Counted from the stretch's first letter, positions 28,411-37,384 are shown. The stretch: DNA of 64,000 nucleotides from Clostridia bacterium (GCA_028703495.1 JAQVMT010000002.1:184907-248906); one strand, 5' to 3'. The notes: generated by a model not told the origin, from the sequence alone. A program made the numbers and translations.

Positions 28411-28818
28411 TCAGAAGGGCATATCGTCGTCATCGTCCTCAATTGGGGTTAAATCGCTCACCTTTTTAGGTGCAGCTTGCTGTTCGCCGCTCTCGGTAGT
28501 CGCAGTAGACCTAGGCACAAATTCGATACTATCGGCGACAACCTCGCTCGCAGTCCTTTTTGTCCCGTCCTGCGCATCGTATGTGCGCACCTGTAACGAA
28601 CCCGTCAAAGCACACGGGCTTCCCTTTCTGAAGTACTTTGCGACAAAATCCGCTTGCGAACGCCATGCCACGATATTGATAAAATCCGCTATACGCTCGC
28701 CGTCTTTTGTGTACGGACGGTCCACCGCAATGGAAAATCTGCAAACCGAAACTCCGCTGTTGATAGTAGAAAGCTCGGGATCCCTTGTTAACCTTCCAAT
28801 CAGTATTACTTTATTCAT
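28411..28818 (-). CDS. ssb: Single-stranded DNA-binding protein
   Basis: Coats single-stranded DNA and recruits repair and replication proteins. The OB-fold opens with MNKVILIGRLTRDPEL and includes FSIAVDRPY and NIVAWRSQADFVAKY. The linker is short and the C-terminal tip EDDDDMPF is the canonical acidic tail that docks partner proteins. At 135 residues it is a little short, because of the linker. Located between rpsF and rpsR, as in most Firmicutes. Confidence 0.97.
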   Translation of the reverse strand: MNKVILIGRLTRDPELSTINSGVSVCRFSIAVDRPYTKDGERIADFINIVAWRSQADFVAKYFRKGSPCALTGSLQVRTYDAQDGTKRTASEVVADSIEFVPRSTATTESGEQQAAPKKVSDLTPIEDDDDDMPF

Positions 28819-28845
28819 TTGTACGATAACCTCCGTTTAAACACT

Positions 28846-29127
28846 CTACTTTTTGATAACCATCTGACGAATGATCGCATCGTTAATTCTCATAAGACGC
28901 TCTACTTCGGCAGGAACGGCAGGATCAGCCGTAAAGTTCATCAAAACGTAGAAACCTTCTGTTTTGTAGTTGATAGGATAAGCAAGCTTTTTAGCTCCCC
29001 ACTTATCTACTGTCTCCACAGTACCGCCTTCATTAATGATAACATCGCTGAACTTAGTAATAAGCTCCTCTTTCGCTTCGTCTGCGAGTGTGTTATCAAT
29101 GATGAAAAGTAATTCATAACTGTTCAT
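28846..29127 (-). CDS. rpsF: 30S ribosomal protein S6
   Basis: Platform protein of the small subunit, partner of S18. It begins MNSYELLFIIDN, contains the ferredoxin-like fold with WGAKKLAYPINYKTEGFYVLM at 43-63 and ends MVIKK. 93 residues is typical. First gene of the operon; GGAGGTG lies six bases before the ATG. Its leader contains a CCG-bearing hairpin that may be the S6:S18 autoregulation site. Confidence 0.98.
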   Translation of the reverse strand: MNSYELLFIIDNTLADEAKEELITKFSDVIINEGGTVETVDKWGAKKLAYPINYKTEGFYVLMNFTADPAVPAEVERLMRINDAIIRQMVIKK

Positions 29128-29150
29128 ATTACACCTCCTTTGGTCAATTG

Positions 29151-29207
29151 ACTCTCGTTTTCCGAGAGTAGAATAGTATTTGCGGCATCACTATCAAAAC
29201 CGCTACG
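29151..29207 (-). promoter_or_regulatory. rpsF leader hairpins, possible S6:S18 autoregulatory element
   Basis: On the minus strand a hairpin ATAGT...ACTAT (29190-29194 with 29173-29177) carries CCG at 29183-29185, enclosed by GTAG/CTAC. A second hairpin, ACTCTCG/CGAGAGT (29151-29157, 29163-29169), stands just before the ribosome binding site. A CCG-containing hairpin in rpsF leaders is the described S6:S18 target; I have not verified the full consensus. Confidence 0.4.
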
Positions 29208-29211
29208 AGCT

Positions 29212-29240
29212 ATTATAGCAAATAATAAAATGATTTGCAA
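29212..29240 (-). promoter_or_regulatory. Promoter of rpsF-ssb-rpsR
   Basis: TTGCAA (29235-29240), 17 bases, TATAAT (29212-29217) on the minus strand, with TGC before the -10. Confidence 0.75.
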
Positions 29241-29542
29241 GTCAATTAATGCATTTTTTGCAAGATTTTGCCTGTTTTTCATCATGGTTAATGGACAAAG
29301 TTTGTTCAAGAGTGCAGGTGCTATATAACTTGCTTGTGCTATTATGTGTTAACCACGTTTAACAGACTGTACAAACACCCATAGTGCTGATACATCATAT
29401 ACAAACCAATTATTGCTCTATTTGTATGCATAGGTGATCAGAAGTCAAATAATTCCGTTTATCACTGCGTAAGCATATGATTTATCGGGATAAATCATTA
29501 ACTTAATGGTAATTCTTTCGTTGCCAAGTTTATATATTTCTG

Positions 29543-29571
29543 TTGTACTGCCCGAATGTTTTTGCTATAAT
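29543..29571 (+). promoter_or_regulatory. Promoter of the aminotransferase
   Basis: TTGTAC (29543-29548), 17 bases, TATAAT (29566-29571) with TGC before the -10. It would give a leader of about 315 bases. Confidence 0.65.
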
Positions 29572-29639
29572 CTTAGTAAGAATGTTGAATTTATACAACA
29601 AGTATTACTAAGAAGCTACTAATTTCGCAAATTTAGCGA

Positions 29640-29843
29640 GTGGATTATTTTATGACTGATATCAACTTTAATCCACAAAGATAATCAAATGTGCCTTCAT
29701 TGAGAATAAACGCTTTATAGGTACCGGCTATATTCACAATGTTAAGATGCGAAATAGCATTAGACCGATATAAAGCCGATAGATACTATGCGACCGAAAG
29801 GCGAAGTAAATAAGCTTATCCGATACAGTGCGATAATTTAAGC
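29640..29843 (+). promoter_or_regulatory. Long structured leader of the aminotransferase gene
   Basis: Between promoter and gene there is no protein gene but several perfect helices: GTGGATTA/TAATCCAC (29640-29647 with 29669-29676), GCTTTATA/TATAAAGC (29712-29719 with 29769-29776) enclosing ATGC/GCAT (29747-29750, 29757-29760), and GCTTA/TAAGC (29814-29818, 29839-29843). I see neither T-box signature nor a known riboswitch core, nor a terminator in the leader. A regulatory RNA is inferred from structure and length only. The remaining part of 29241-29540 holds nothing I can name. Confidence 0.4.
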
Positions 29844-29892
29844 GCTCGTTTGTCGGTACAATTATAAATATTACAAAGAAAAGGAATGGATT

Positions 29893-31065
29893 ATGAGTAA
29901 AGATTTGTTATCTCAAAATATCGTTGAAATGCCGCAAAGCGGAATTCGTAAGTTTTTCGACATTATTATGACCAAAAAGGACGTCTTGTCGTTAGTAATA
30001 GGAGAACCCGATTTTCAAACCCCTATGTACATAAGACAAGCATGCATTGGCGCAATTATCGACGGTAAAACCCACTACACTTCCAACTGGGGAATTCCCG
30101 AATTCAGGAAGGCTGTCGCCGATTATTTGGAATACCGTTTCGGCATAAGCTATAACTATGAGAATGAGATTGTGCCCACAATCGGTGCGAGCGAGGCGAT
30201 TGATTTGGCTTTCCGTTCGACTTTAAATCCGGGCGACGAGGTTTTGGTTCCGGATCCTTCGTTTGTTTCCTATAATATGTGCATTAAAATGGCTTACGGA
30301 GTAAGCAAAAGGCTTCCCACCTATGAAAAAGACAGTTTCAAGGTTACCGCCGAGAATTTAGAGAAAGCCATTACTCCCAAAACCAAAATGTTGGTTTTGT
30401 CATACCCGTCAAACCCCACCGGCGCGATTATGACAAAAGAAGAATTGATGAAGCTTGTACCGATAATCGTCAAGCACGACCTCATTGTCATCGCCGACGA
30501 AATATACGCGGAATTGACCTATGGATGCGAGCATACGAGCATTGCCGCACTTCCCGGGATGAAAGAAAGAACAATTCTTATTTCGGGCTTCTCCAAGGCT
30601 TTCGCTATGACGGGAATGCGTATCGGATATGTCTGCGCCAATAAGGAAATAACCTTCCAAATGATTAAAATCAGACAAAGCACCACCGTTGCTCCTGCAA
30701 CACCTATTCAATACGCCTGCGTAACCGCTCTTAATGACGGACGAAAGGATGATTATTCGGAAGTATCCTATATGCGCGAAAAATATGACGAACGCCGCCG
30801 TTACATATCGGAAAGGCTTAAAAAAATGGGGCTGCCTGCATTCGAACCTCAAGGCGCATTCTATATATTCCCCTCTGTTCAAAAAACAGGATTATCTGGT
30901 TATGATTTTGCCATCAAAGCATTTGAAAAATATAATGTTGCAATGGTTCCCGGCAACGCATTCGGCGTTTCGGGCGAAAATTATGTCCGTATGTCTTATG
31001 CAACAAGCATAGAAAAAATCGCGCAGGCTCTAGATGCAATTGAGAAGATGCTTTCCGAGGGTTGA
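29893..31065 (+). CDS. Class I/II pyridoxal-phosphate aminotransferase (AspC/PatA-like)
   Basis: Transfers amino groups between amino acids and keto acids with PLP. Motifs of fold type I subgroup Ia: GEPDF near residue 39, TIGASEAIDLAF (phosphate-binding region), LSYPSNPTGA, IADEIYAELTY (Asp that binds the pyridine N), and SGFSKAFAMTGMRIGY with the PLP-binding Lys. 390 residues is standard. Such clostridial enzymes act on aspartate, aromatic amino acids or LL-diaminopimelate-like substrates; sequence does not decide. Single gene with own promoter, long structured leader and own terminator. AAAGGAATGG precedes the ATG. Confidence 0.9.
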   Translation: MSKDLLSQNIVEMPQSGIRKFFDIIMTKKDVLSLVIGEPDFQTPMYIRQACIGAIIDGKTHYTSNWGIPEFRKAVADYLEYRFGISYNYENEIVPTIGASEAIDLAFRSTLNPGDEVLVPDPSFVSYNMCIKMAYGVSKRLPTYEKDSFKVTAENLEKAITPKTKMLVLSYPSNPTGAIMTKEELMKLVPIIVKHDLIVIADEIYAELTYGCEHTSIAALPGMKERTILISGFSKAFAMTGMRIGYVCANKEITFQMIKIRQSTTVAPATPIQYACVTALNDGRKDDYSEVSYMREKYDERRRYISERLKKMGLPAFEPQGAFYIFPSVQKTGLSGYDFAIKAFEKYNVAMVPGNAFGVSGENYVRMSYATSIEKIAQALDAIEKMLSEG

Positions 31066-31102
31066 TCACCTTATAGCCAACGAAGCGTTTAAGTAATAAT
31101 TC

Positions 31103-31134
31103 AGGCGATGCCATTATCGACATCGCCTTTCTTT
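31103..31134 (+). terminator. Terminator of the aminotransferase gene
   Basis: AGGCGATG (31103-31110) pairs with CATCGCCT (31121-31128), 10-base loop, then TTCTTTT. Confidence 0.85.
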
Positions 31135-31464
31135 TACATAATATATGCGAGAAGCATATTGAACAATCTTCGCTTGATTACCTTAACATAAGCATCCGGT
31201 TTCGACTTAACATGCAATTTCTTTTCACATACCAGAATCATCTGAATATATAGTTTAAAAAAATCAGCATTCTTTTCTATTTCGAACTTAAACGCTTTAA
31301 TATCAACCGATTTGATAATCGACTTTATTTACTTGCCCCAAAGTAGAGCTTCCACAAGTAGCTACTGTGCGTTGCGTCGTAACCGCGTACTAGTTCAATT
31401 TCTGTCACTCGTCGGGTACATTTGCCCAGTCGTTTACAAAGAGATTCGATCGTAAGTGTGGCAA
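31135..31464 (-). other. Gene-free region with two open frames, possible gene remnant
   Basis: Downstream of the M14 peptidase two start-less open frames of about 65 codons follow each other in different frames on the minus strand: 31325-31522 (its beginning overlaps the peptidase 3' end) and 31134-31328. Both read as ordinary-looking protein sequence, but neither has a start codon with a ribosome site near its beginning. They may be remnants of a decayed gene or chance. Confidence 0.25.
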
Positions 31465-32328
31465 CTATGTAATCGGGTGTTTCTTTCGGGTAATAAGGTT
31501 TAGCATAAGGCGCGGACTGTCTTTATTGATGTCGTAAATAGACTTAAACTCCGAAAAACCGATAGGGTGAGTTAATGTGTCCTTGCCGACTTCTATTGTA
31601 AAGGACGGAATGGATAACCTTTGTATGCACCAATCCTTGTAGCCGCCACTGCTGCCTTCGTTTAATTTGAGGGAGTAGCCTGTTTGTCTTGCCAATACCT
31701 TTGCAATGGAATAGTCGCACCAAAGTCGTTTCCCTGTTTGATGGTAATTCCAATAGATTACCTCGCCTTTTGTGTGATAGCTCATAGTCAAAATCGGGTC
31801 GATTTGTTGCGTAAAGCTAGCTAAGGCACTTGTTTCCGGCTGATCCATCGGAGCTTTGCCGACATAGTTCATCGGCTGCATGAAGAACACGTTTTGTTTG
31901 CCTTTTCCCCAACCTGCATCGAAGTTTACGTTTAAATCTACGCAATTTGCGTTAGCTTTAAAAAGCCCGAAGTAAGTACCCTTATTTACTTCGATCAGCT
32001 TTTTTACCACCGTCTTGTTTTTTATCCACCCGATACCCTCGGTGGCAAGTCGAACACCGTCTACGTTTAACATCGGAACGAAATATATTCCTCCGTTGAG
32101 CTTGAAGTTCTGCTTAATAATCCTTTTTGCCTGATACAACACAAGCAAAGCGGTTATATACTCACGCGCGTGTAAAGCACCGACAACTATTATTGAAGGT
32201 TTGCCCTTTTCTCCTAAGAAGACATAGGGTATTTTTTGCTCTAAAACACTTTCGCCGATATAGCCCGTTTCAAAACCTCTTTTGTTAAATTCTTCGATTT
32301 CTTCCAACAAATTTTCATACAAAAACAT
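31465..32328 (-). CDS. M14 family zinc carboxypeptidase (peptidoglycan gamma-glutamyl endopeptidase-like)
   Basis: Zinc peptidase of the carboxypeptidase A fold. ALHAREY (HxxE, zinc ligands, about residues 53-56), NVDGVRLATEG, NANCVDLNVNFDAGWGKG, SYHTKGEVIYW with the third zinc His, and FTIEVGKDT with the catalytic Glu are seen. Bacterial relatives often cleave gamma-D-Glu-meso-diaminopimelate bonds in cell-wall peptides; here there is no LysM domain and no signal peptide, so it likely acts on recycled peptides in the cytoplasm. 287 residues covers only the catalytic domain. GGGGTGGGG precedes the ATG. It stands alone between the chromate transporter and a gene-poor gap. Confidence 0.88.
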   Translation of the reverse strand: MFLYENLLEEIEEFNKRGFETGYIGESVLEQKIPYVFLGEKGKPSIIVVGALHAREYITALLVLYQAKRIIKQNFKLNGGIYFVPMLNVDGVRLATEGIGWIKNKTVVKKLIEVNKGTYFGLFKANANCVDLNVNFDAGWGKGKQNVFFMQPMNYVGKAPMDQPETSALASFTQQIDPILTMSYHTKGEVIYWNYHQTGKRLWCDYSIAKVLARQTGYSLKLNEGSSGGYKDWCIQRLSIPSFTIEVGKDTLTHPIGFSEFKSIYDINKDSPRLMLNLITRKKHPIT

Positions 32329-32511
32329 ACCCCACCCCCGCTTTTTCTATTATATGACGAAGCTGAAGCATTTTGTGCGTAAAAAAACCGCATTTGGACT
32401 GCAATAGGATTTGAGCAGAAAAATTCGGGTAATAATTATTTCCGACAAGATATGCGTGAAACGTGGCTATATATAATGCAGACTGAATTATGCGAAGCAA
32501 ATGTGCAAACG

Positions 32512-33102
32512 TTAAAGCCCAAGCACACCGAAAACAATCAAACCTACAAAGGCGGAAAACAAAATCAAAATAATCGGGTGTACCTTTTTTCCTTTAATCT
32601 TGATAAAACCTACAGCCGTCAGTATCGCGATAAGTATAAGCGATATATAGTCGAAAACTCCGTCGCCCACCTTAAATCCGCTTAAGCTTATAAACGGCAA
32701 AATTACCGCACAAAGTACTGTAACGTACGCACTCGTTATCAATCCCGCAACGACAGGCTTGACAGCCGTAAAAAAACCGTTTACGGCAGTACTGCTGCGG
32801 AATCTAGCGTAGAAAGCCGATACGACAAGAATGATTATAAACGAGGGCAAAACTACCCCAAATGTTGCGACCACGCCGCCCAAGATGCCTGCTTGAGAGT
32901 TACCGACAAAGGTCGCCATGTTTATCGCAAACGGCCCCGGAGTTGACTCCGAGACGGCAATAAAGTTTATGACATCGGTTTCACTTAACCATGCGTGAAT
33001 ATTTACGACCTCATCCGTTATCATCGGAATCATTGCATACCCGCCGCCAAACGTAAACAACCCGATCTTCAAAAAGGTCCAAAACAAAAGAAGGTATATC
33101 AT
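32512..33102 (-). CDS. Chromate transporter family protein, second half-size subunit
   Basis: A single-CHR-domain member of the chromate ion transporter family. It begins with FWTFLKIGLFTFGGGYAMIPMI and has the signature STPGPFAINMATFVGN, followed by four to five more hydrophobic helices. 196 residues is half of a full ChrA. Its ATG overlaps the stop of the upstream half-size gene by four bases (ATGA), so the two are translationally coupled and probably form a heterodimer, as in known short-chain ChrA pairs. Family members move chromate out; the real substrate in this organism is not known. Confidence 0.88.
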   Translation of the reverse strand: MIYLLLFWTFLKIGLFTFGGGYAMIPMITDEVVNIHAWLSETDVINFIAVSESTPGPFAINMATFVGNSQAGILGGVVATFGVVLPSFIIILVVSAFYARFRSSTAVNGFFTAVKPVVAGLITSAYVTVLCAVILPFISLSGFKVGDGVFDYISLILIAILTAVGFIKIKGKKVHPIILILFSAFVGLIVFGVLGL

Positions 33103-33803
33103 AAGCCCTCCTTATTGCTTCCGTCGTCGTTACTTCCCTTTTCTGCGTCACTGTCGCTTTTGTCTGCAATAGCACCTTTCTTTATACCGTTATCGGGTAC
33201 TATGTTTGACATAATTGCTTTATTCTCCGCATCTTTGCAGTTGTCGGAAGTTTTTGAGCCTTTGACGTTGTGTTTTTTTATCAAAGCAAAGACTACGCCT
33301 GCTGCGCCTGCAAATGCAATTACATATATGACGGGAATGCTCGTAAACGTAGCAACGGCAAAAGCGCAAACAGCAATCGATACGGATATGAAGCTATGCA
33401 AGCTTGGTTTAACGAATTTTATAACGGCGTTGAGGATAAGAACCGTAACTGAGCAACGTATTCCTTTGAAAGCAGCGCTTACCCAATAATTGTCGGTGAT
33501 GAGATAGCTGAATCGATAAATAACTGTAATTATGACTAACCCGGGTAGCACCACGCCCAATGTTGCACACACCGCACCCAAAAAGCCGCCAACCTTGTTG
33601 CCCACAAAGGTGGCGGAATTGATGGCAATCGGACCGGGCGTGGACTCGGCAATCACGATAATATCACTCATCTGCTCTTTATCAATCCACTTGCGTTTAT
33701 CCACCGCTTCGCGTTCGATAAGGCTTAACATAGCGTAACCGCCGCCGAAAGTAAATAATCCGATTTTAAAAAACGTCCAAAACAAAAGTAAAAGCTTCTT
33801 CAT
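33099..33803 (-). CDS. Chromate transporter family protein, first half-size subunit with charged tail
   Basis: Single CHR domain: FWTFFKIGLFTFGGGYAMLSLI at residues 8-29, STPGPIAINSATFVGN, and further helices to about residue 180. Unusually, the last ~50 residues are hydrophilic, rich in Lys, Asp, Ser and Asn (for example KSDSDAEKGSNDDGSNKEG), a cytoplasmic or external tail not usual in the family. It is coupled to the following half-size gene by a four-base overlap. AAGG lies five bases before ATG. Confidence 0.88.
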   Translation of the reverse strand: MKKLLLLFWTFFKIGLFTFGGGYAMLSLIEREAVDKRKWIDKEQMSDIIVIAESTPGPIAINSATFVGNKVGGFLGAVCATLGVVLPGLVIITVIYRFSYLITDNYWVSAAFKGIRCSVTVLILNAVIKFVKPSLHSFISVSIAVCAFAVATFTSIPVIYVIAFAGAAGVVFALIKKHNVKGSKTSDNCKDAENKAIMSNIVPDNGIKKGAIADKSDSDAEKGSNDDGSNKEGL

Positions 33804-33964
33804 CCGAACCTTGTCTTTGCTGACATATGCTTATATAAAAGCTCATTTATCAGTAAGCAAAACTCCTCATATCCAAATCTTTTGAGCGCGTTGCACAAAC
33901 CCTCGAAAACGCGTTCAAAATAAAAAGGGTATTCTATATCCTTGGAATATGCATTAAGGCAAAA

Positions 33965-34552
33965 CTAAATTTCACGCCTGTCTTCAAGTGCACGGCTTAA
34001 AGTCATCTCATCCGCATACTCCAAATCGCTTCCTATTGTGAGTCCTTGCGCAATTCTAGTAACCTTAACTCCCAATGGTTTTATTAGCTTTGCAATATAG
34101 AGAGCGGTAGCTTCGCCTTCAATGTCGGGATTGGTTGCGATAATTACTTCCTTCACATCATTCAAGCGCGACAGTAGCTCGCCTATTCTCAAATTCTCGG
34201 GACCAATGTTGTCTAACGGACTTAATACGCCCCCCAAAGCGTGATAAACACCATTGAAGGTTTTGGCTTTTTCCATACTTAAAATGTCCTTTGCATCCTT
34301 TACAACGCACAAGACGGATTTATCGCGCGTTTTACATAAATCGCAAACATCTTCCGTGGAAAAGCCCCCGCAAAGGGAGCAGAACTTGACGTTCTTCTTG
34401 GTTTCGACCATTGTCCTTGCGAAGGTATCCACTTCGGAAGAGGACATTTTTATTATGCTTAAAGCATATCTACGCGCGGTTTTAAGCCCTACGCCTCGTA
34501 TTTTGGTAAATTGTCTTGCCAGAAGCTCGATAGGTTGATCGGCATTATTCAT
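33965..34552 (-). CDS. recR: Recombination protein RecR
   Basis: RecR forms a ring clamp that loads RecA with RecF and RecO in gap repair. The helix-hairpin-helix IRGVGLKTARRYAL (about 18-31), the zinc finger CSLC...CDLC (about 57-72), and the Toprim domain starting VIIATNPDIEGEATALYI are present; it ends ALEDRREI as in homologues (195 residues). Usually recR follows dnaX and ebfC; here it follows purC with one base between stop and start, so context is rearranged. Confidence 0.96.
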   Translation of the reverse strand: MNNADQPIELLARQFTKIRGVGLKTARRYALSIIKMSSSEVDTFARTMVETKKNVKFCSLCGGFSTEDVCDLCKTRDKSVLCVVKDAKDILSMEKAKTFNGVYHALGGVLSPLDNIGPENLRIGELLSRLNDVKEVIIATNPDIEGEATALYIAKLIKPLGVKVTRIAQGLTIGSDLEYADEMTLSRALEDRREI

Positions 34553-34553
34553 A

Positions 34554-35267
34554 CTAAGCCCTCATAAGTCTGTGGCAAATCTCGATGTAGGCTTCTTCCA
34601 CGTTGCCCAAATCCTGTCTGAACCTGTCTTTATCCAATTTCTCACCCGTTACGGTGTCCCAAAATCTGCAGGTATCGGGCGATATTTCATCGGCAAGAAC
34701 AATTCGGTTATTAACTCTTCCAAATTCCACCTTGAAGTCTACAAGAGTAATATTTTGTGTAATCAAATGCTGTCCCAATATCTTATTGATACGTGCAGCA
34801 TTATACTCGATCACGTCCAACTCAACCGGGTTACAGAGCTTTAGCGCAAGTGCGTGTGTGCGGTTAATCATCGGATTTTCCATATTCACGCGTTTGTAGT
34901 ACATTTCAATGATAGGCGTACTCAAAACGGTTCCCTCGGGCAATCCCGTCCTTTCAATCAATGTTCCCGCCACTACATTACGAACAATAAGTTCGATAGG
35001 GATCATATCGGCTTTTTTGACGATAGTTATGGTGTCGTTAAGTTCCTTTACGAAGTGTGTGGGTATTCCGTTGTCCTCTAAAAACTGGAATATATGACTG
35101 TTAATTTTATTGATATACAGTCCCTTATTATTGATAATGCCCGCTTTAGTGCCGCCGTTGGTTAAGGTCAAGTCCTTATACTCAATAGCCAAATGCTTGT
35201 TGTTCTCACATTCATAAACATTTTTGTCTTTTCCTTCGTAGATTTTCCTTGTTAGAATATCACTCAT
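34554..35267 (-). CDS. purC: Phosphoribosylaminoimidazole-succinocarboxamide synthase (SAICAR synthetase)
   Basis: Joins CAIR and aspartate in purine synthesis. KIYEGKDKNVYE (ATP loop), GGTKAGIINNKG, VKKADMIPIELIVRNVVAG, and LVDFKVEFG with DEISPDTCRFWD are family motifs. The ATG at 35267 is chosen because GGAGAAGG lies just upstream; this gives 237 residues, the normal size. It is isolated from other pur genes and sits between ktrA-like and recR genes on one strand with short gaps. Confidence 0.96.
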   Translation of the reverse strand: MSDILTRKIYEGKDKNVYECENNKHLAIEYKDLTLTNGGTKAGIINNKGLYINKINSHIFQFLEDNGIPTHFVKELNDTITIVKKADMIPIELIVRNVVAGTLIERTGLPEGTVLSTPIIEMYYKRVNMENPMINRTHALALKLCNPVELDVIEYNAARINKILGQHLITQNITLVDFKVEFGRVNNRIVLADEISPDTCRFWDTVTGEKLDKDRFRQDLGNVEEAYIEICHRLMRA

Positions 35268-35294
35268 TACCTTCTCCGTTTTCGGAATCACTTT

Positions 35295-35957
35295 TTAGGA
35301 TTCCTTTGTTTTATTTAGTATTTTTTCAAATCGACCTATATCCGCAGCTGCACCGAATACCGTTACAATGTCGTTGACCTCTAGAACGTTGGTGCCTGTT
35401 GGAATTATTTCTTTTCCGTTACGAGTTATTAAAAGGATATTTATGTTAAATCTAGCACGGAAATTCGCATCCGCCAAAGTTTTATTGATATCCTTGACAA
35501 TCCTTATACGTGCGGTACAGTAATTGTTGGTAACATAGAAAAAGTCCACAATATTCGAAGACATTACGCGTTTAGCGTAAGCACGTCCCGCTTCTTTTTT
35601 AGGGCTGATAACCTCATCTGCACCGACTCTCAATAAAATGCTCGTAAATGCTTCATCGTCAACTGTTGCCGTTACGTGCTTTATTCCCAGCTCTTTCAAC
35701 ATAAGTATGGACAAAACCTTGTCTTTATCGTCACCTATAATAACAATTGCCTTATCGACGTCTTTTACGCCGGCTTCAATTAGAGCTTCCTTGTTGGTTC
35801 CGTCGCACACGACAGCGTGCTTGGTCATTTCGCTTGCACGCTCGACCACGCTTTCTTCAATATCGATGGCAAGAACATCGACGTTCATTTTACTCAGTTC
35901 CTCAATAACACTCAGTCCGAAACGACCGATTCCGATAACTGCGACCGACTTACTCAT
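35295..35957 (-). CDS. Potassium uptake regulatory protein, RCK type (TrkA/KtrA-like)
   Basis: Peripheral cytoplasmic ring protein that gates a TrkH/KtrB potassium channel. RCK_N Rossmann domain: GIGRFGLSV (GxGxxG, residues 8-16), DIEESVV with the ribose-binding acidic residue, VCDGTNKEAL and VIIGDDKDKVLS; RCK_C domain from about residue 135, the place where c-di-AMP binds in Firmicutes KtrA/C. 220 residues matches KtrA (one RCK) rather than the double-length TrkA. Overlaps nothing; 17 bases after its partner channel gene. Confidence 0.92.
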   Translation of the reverse strand: MSKSVAVIGIGRFGLSVIEELSKMNVDVLAIDIEESVVERASEMTKHAVVCDGTNKEALIEAGVKDVDKAIVIIGDDKDKVLSILMLKELGIKHVTATVDDEAFTSILLRVGADEVISPKKEAGRAYAKRVMSSNIVDFFYVTNNYCTARIRIVKDINKTLADANFRARFNINILLITRNGKEIIPTGTNVLEVNDIVTVFGAAADIGRFEKILNKTKES

Positions 35958-35974
35958 ACGCCCTCCTTTTCCGA

Positions 35975-37288
35975 TTATCCGATAATCAAATCCTGTTCAA
36001 TATACTTCACTAAGCTTTGGTTTTTTGCCAACTGTCTTTTGGTGAAAAGTGCCATAAAGCTCAACGGTCCCAATCTTCCCAAGAGCATCAACGGCACAAG
36101 CACCCATTTCCCCGCAATCGAAAGCTTGTAGGTTACACCCATTGAATAACCTACCGTTCCAAACGCCGAGGTACATTCGAAAAACAGCTGTGTCAAGGTA
36201 AACTTATTTCCTTCTATCAACGAGAGGATTAAGCTGAACGCCAGCAGCGCAAATACGGCGAATGCAAGCAAAATGTATGCCCTGAAAATGCTAGAATCAG
36301 ATATTCTGCGCGACTTAGACATAGGCTTATTTCCACGTGCGTAGCTTACCACGGACTTAGCGATTGCAAAGACCGCCGTTACCTTAATACCGCCACCGGT
36401 TGAAACCGGAGCAGCACCCACGACCATAAGTATCATCACCACGATTAAAGAACCCGGCTCGAACGAGTTGAAATCGATTGTCGCAAACCCCGCCGTTCTT
36501 GCTGATACTGCAGTAAACAGTGACTGCAACCAAGTAGTATTACCGCCTTGGGCGAGCTTTATCAGCAGCATTCCTCCGACATTAAGAATCAGATACATAT
36601 ACAGGACAATTTGTGTATGCAACTGCAATCTTCTCTTTTTATTAAACTCGAATAAATCAATAAGCACGATGTAACCGATTCCGCCCAGAGTTATCAACAG
36701 CATTGTGATAATGTTGAAGAATACGTCACCTGCGTACGGTGCAAAGCTGGAAGGACCTATTATGTCGAAACCGCAGTTGTTAAACGCGGTTATCGAGTGA
36801 AACGCGGCATAGCCCAAAGCTTTGATAAACGGAAACTCACGAATGAAGCTTATAAAATAAAGAATCGTACCCAAAGCTTCGCAACAGAGAGTTATCATCA
36901 TTATCTTTTTGACAAGCTTAATTAGACCTCTCGAGCTTTTTTGATTCAACGCCTCTTTAATCAGAGTCTTCTCGTTTAAGTTAATTTTTACGCCGAGTAT
37001 CGTAAACATATAGATCGCCAAGGTTGCAATTCCTAAACCGCCGATTTGAGCAAGCAGAGCCACAACAACCCTTCCGAAAACCGAAAGTGTGGAGCTTAAG
37101 GCGGCAACAGGGCTTAAACCCGTTACGCACACTGCGGATGTCGACATAAAAAAGGCATCGGTAAACCTTAGCCGCACTCCGACGAGCGTGCTTATCGGCA
37201 TCCACAGGAGTAACGCTCCCACAGCGATAACGCCGACAAATCCAACAAATATAATCGCATACGGGCTTTGAAAAAGCTTCTTCTTCAT
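35975..37288 (-). CDS. Potassium uptake channel subunit, TrkH/KtrB family
   Basis: Membrane translocating subunit for K+ (or Na+/K+) uptake. About eight to ten TM helices with four pore repeats, each carrying a filter-like glycine: for example TSAVCVTGLSP, NNCGFDIIG, SARTAGFATIDF and SAFGTVGYSMG. 437 residues matches KtrB. The two-gene order channel then RCK protein, 17 bases apart, indicates one transcript started at the 38010-38038 promoter together with the small membrane protein. Confidence 0.94.
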   Translation of the reverse strand: MKKKLFQSPYAIIFVGFVGVIAVGALLLWMPISTLVGVRLRFTDAFFMSTSAVCVTGLSPVAALSSTLSVFGRVVVALLAQIGGLGIATLAIYMFTILGVKINLNEKTLIKEALNQKSSRGLIKLVKKIMMITLCCEALGTILYFISFIREFPFIKALGYAAFHSITAFNNCGFDIIGPSSFAPYAGDVFFNIITMLLITLGGIGYIVLIDLFEFNKKRRLQLHTQIVLYMYLILNVGGMLLIKLAQGGNTTWLQSLFTAVSARTAGFATIDFNSFEPGSLIVVMILMVVGAAPVSTGGGIKVTAVFAIAKSVVSYARGNKPMSKSRRISDSSIFRAYILLAFAVFALLAFSLILSLIEGNKFTLTQLFFECTSAFGTVGYSMGVTYKLSIAGKWVLVPLMLLGRLGPLSFMALFTKRQLAKNQSLVKYIEQDLIIG

Positions 37289-37384
37289 CTCTTTACCGAT
37301 ACGGAATTATTACCATTTTCGTGCCAAACATTCTATATTTTGCGCAATTGACACCAAAGATGACACTTTCGGTCGAATTCACGC

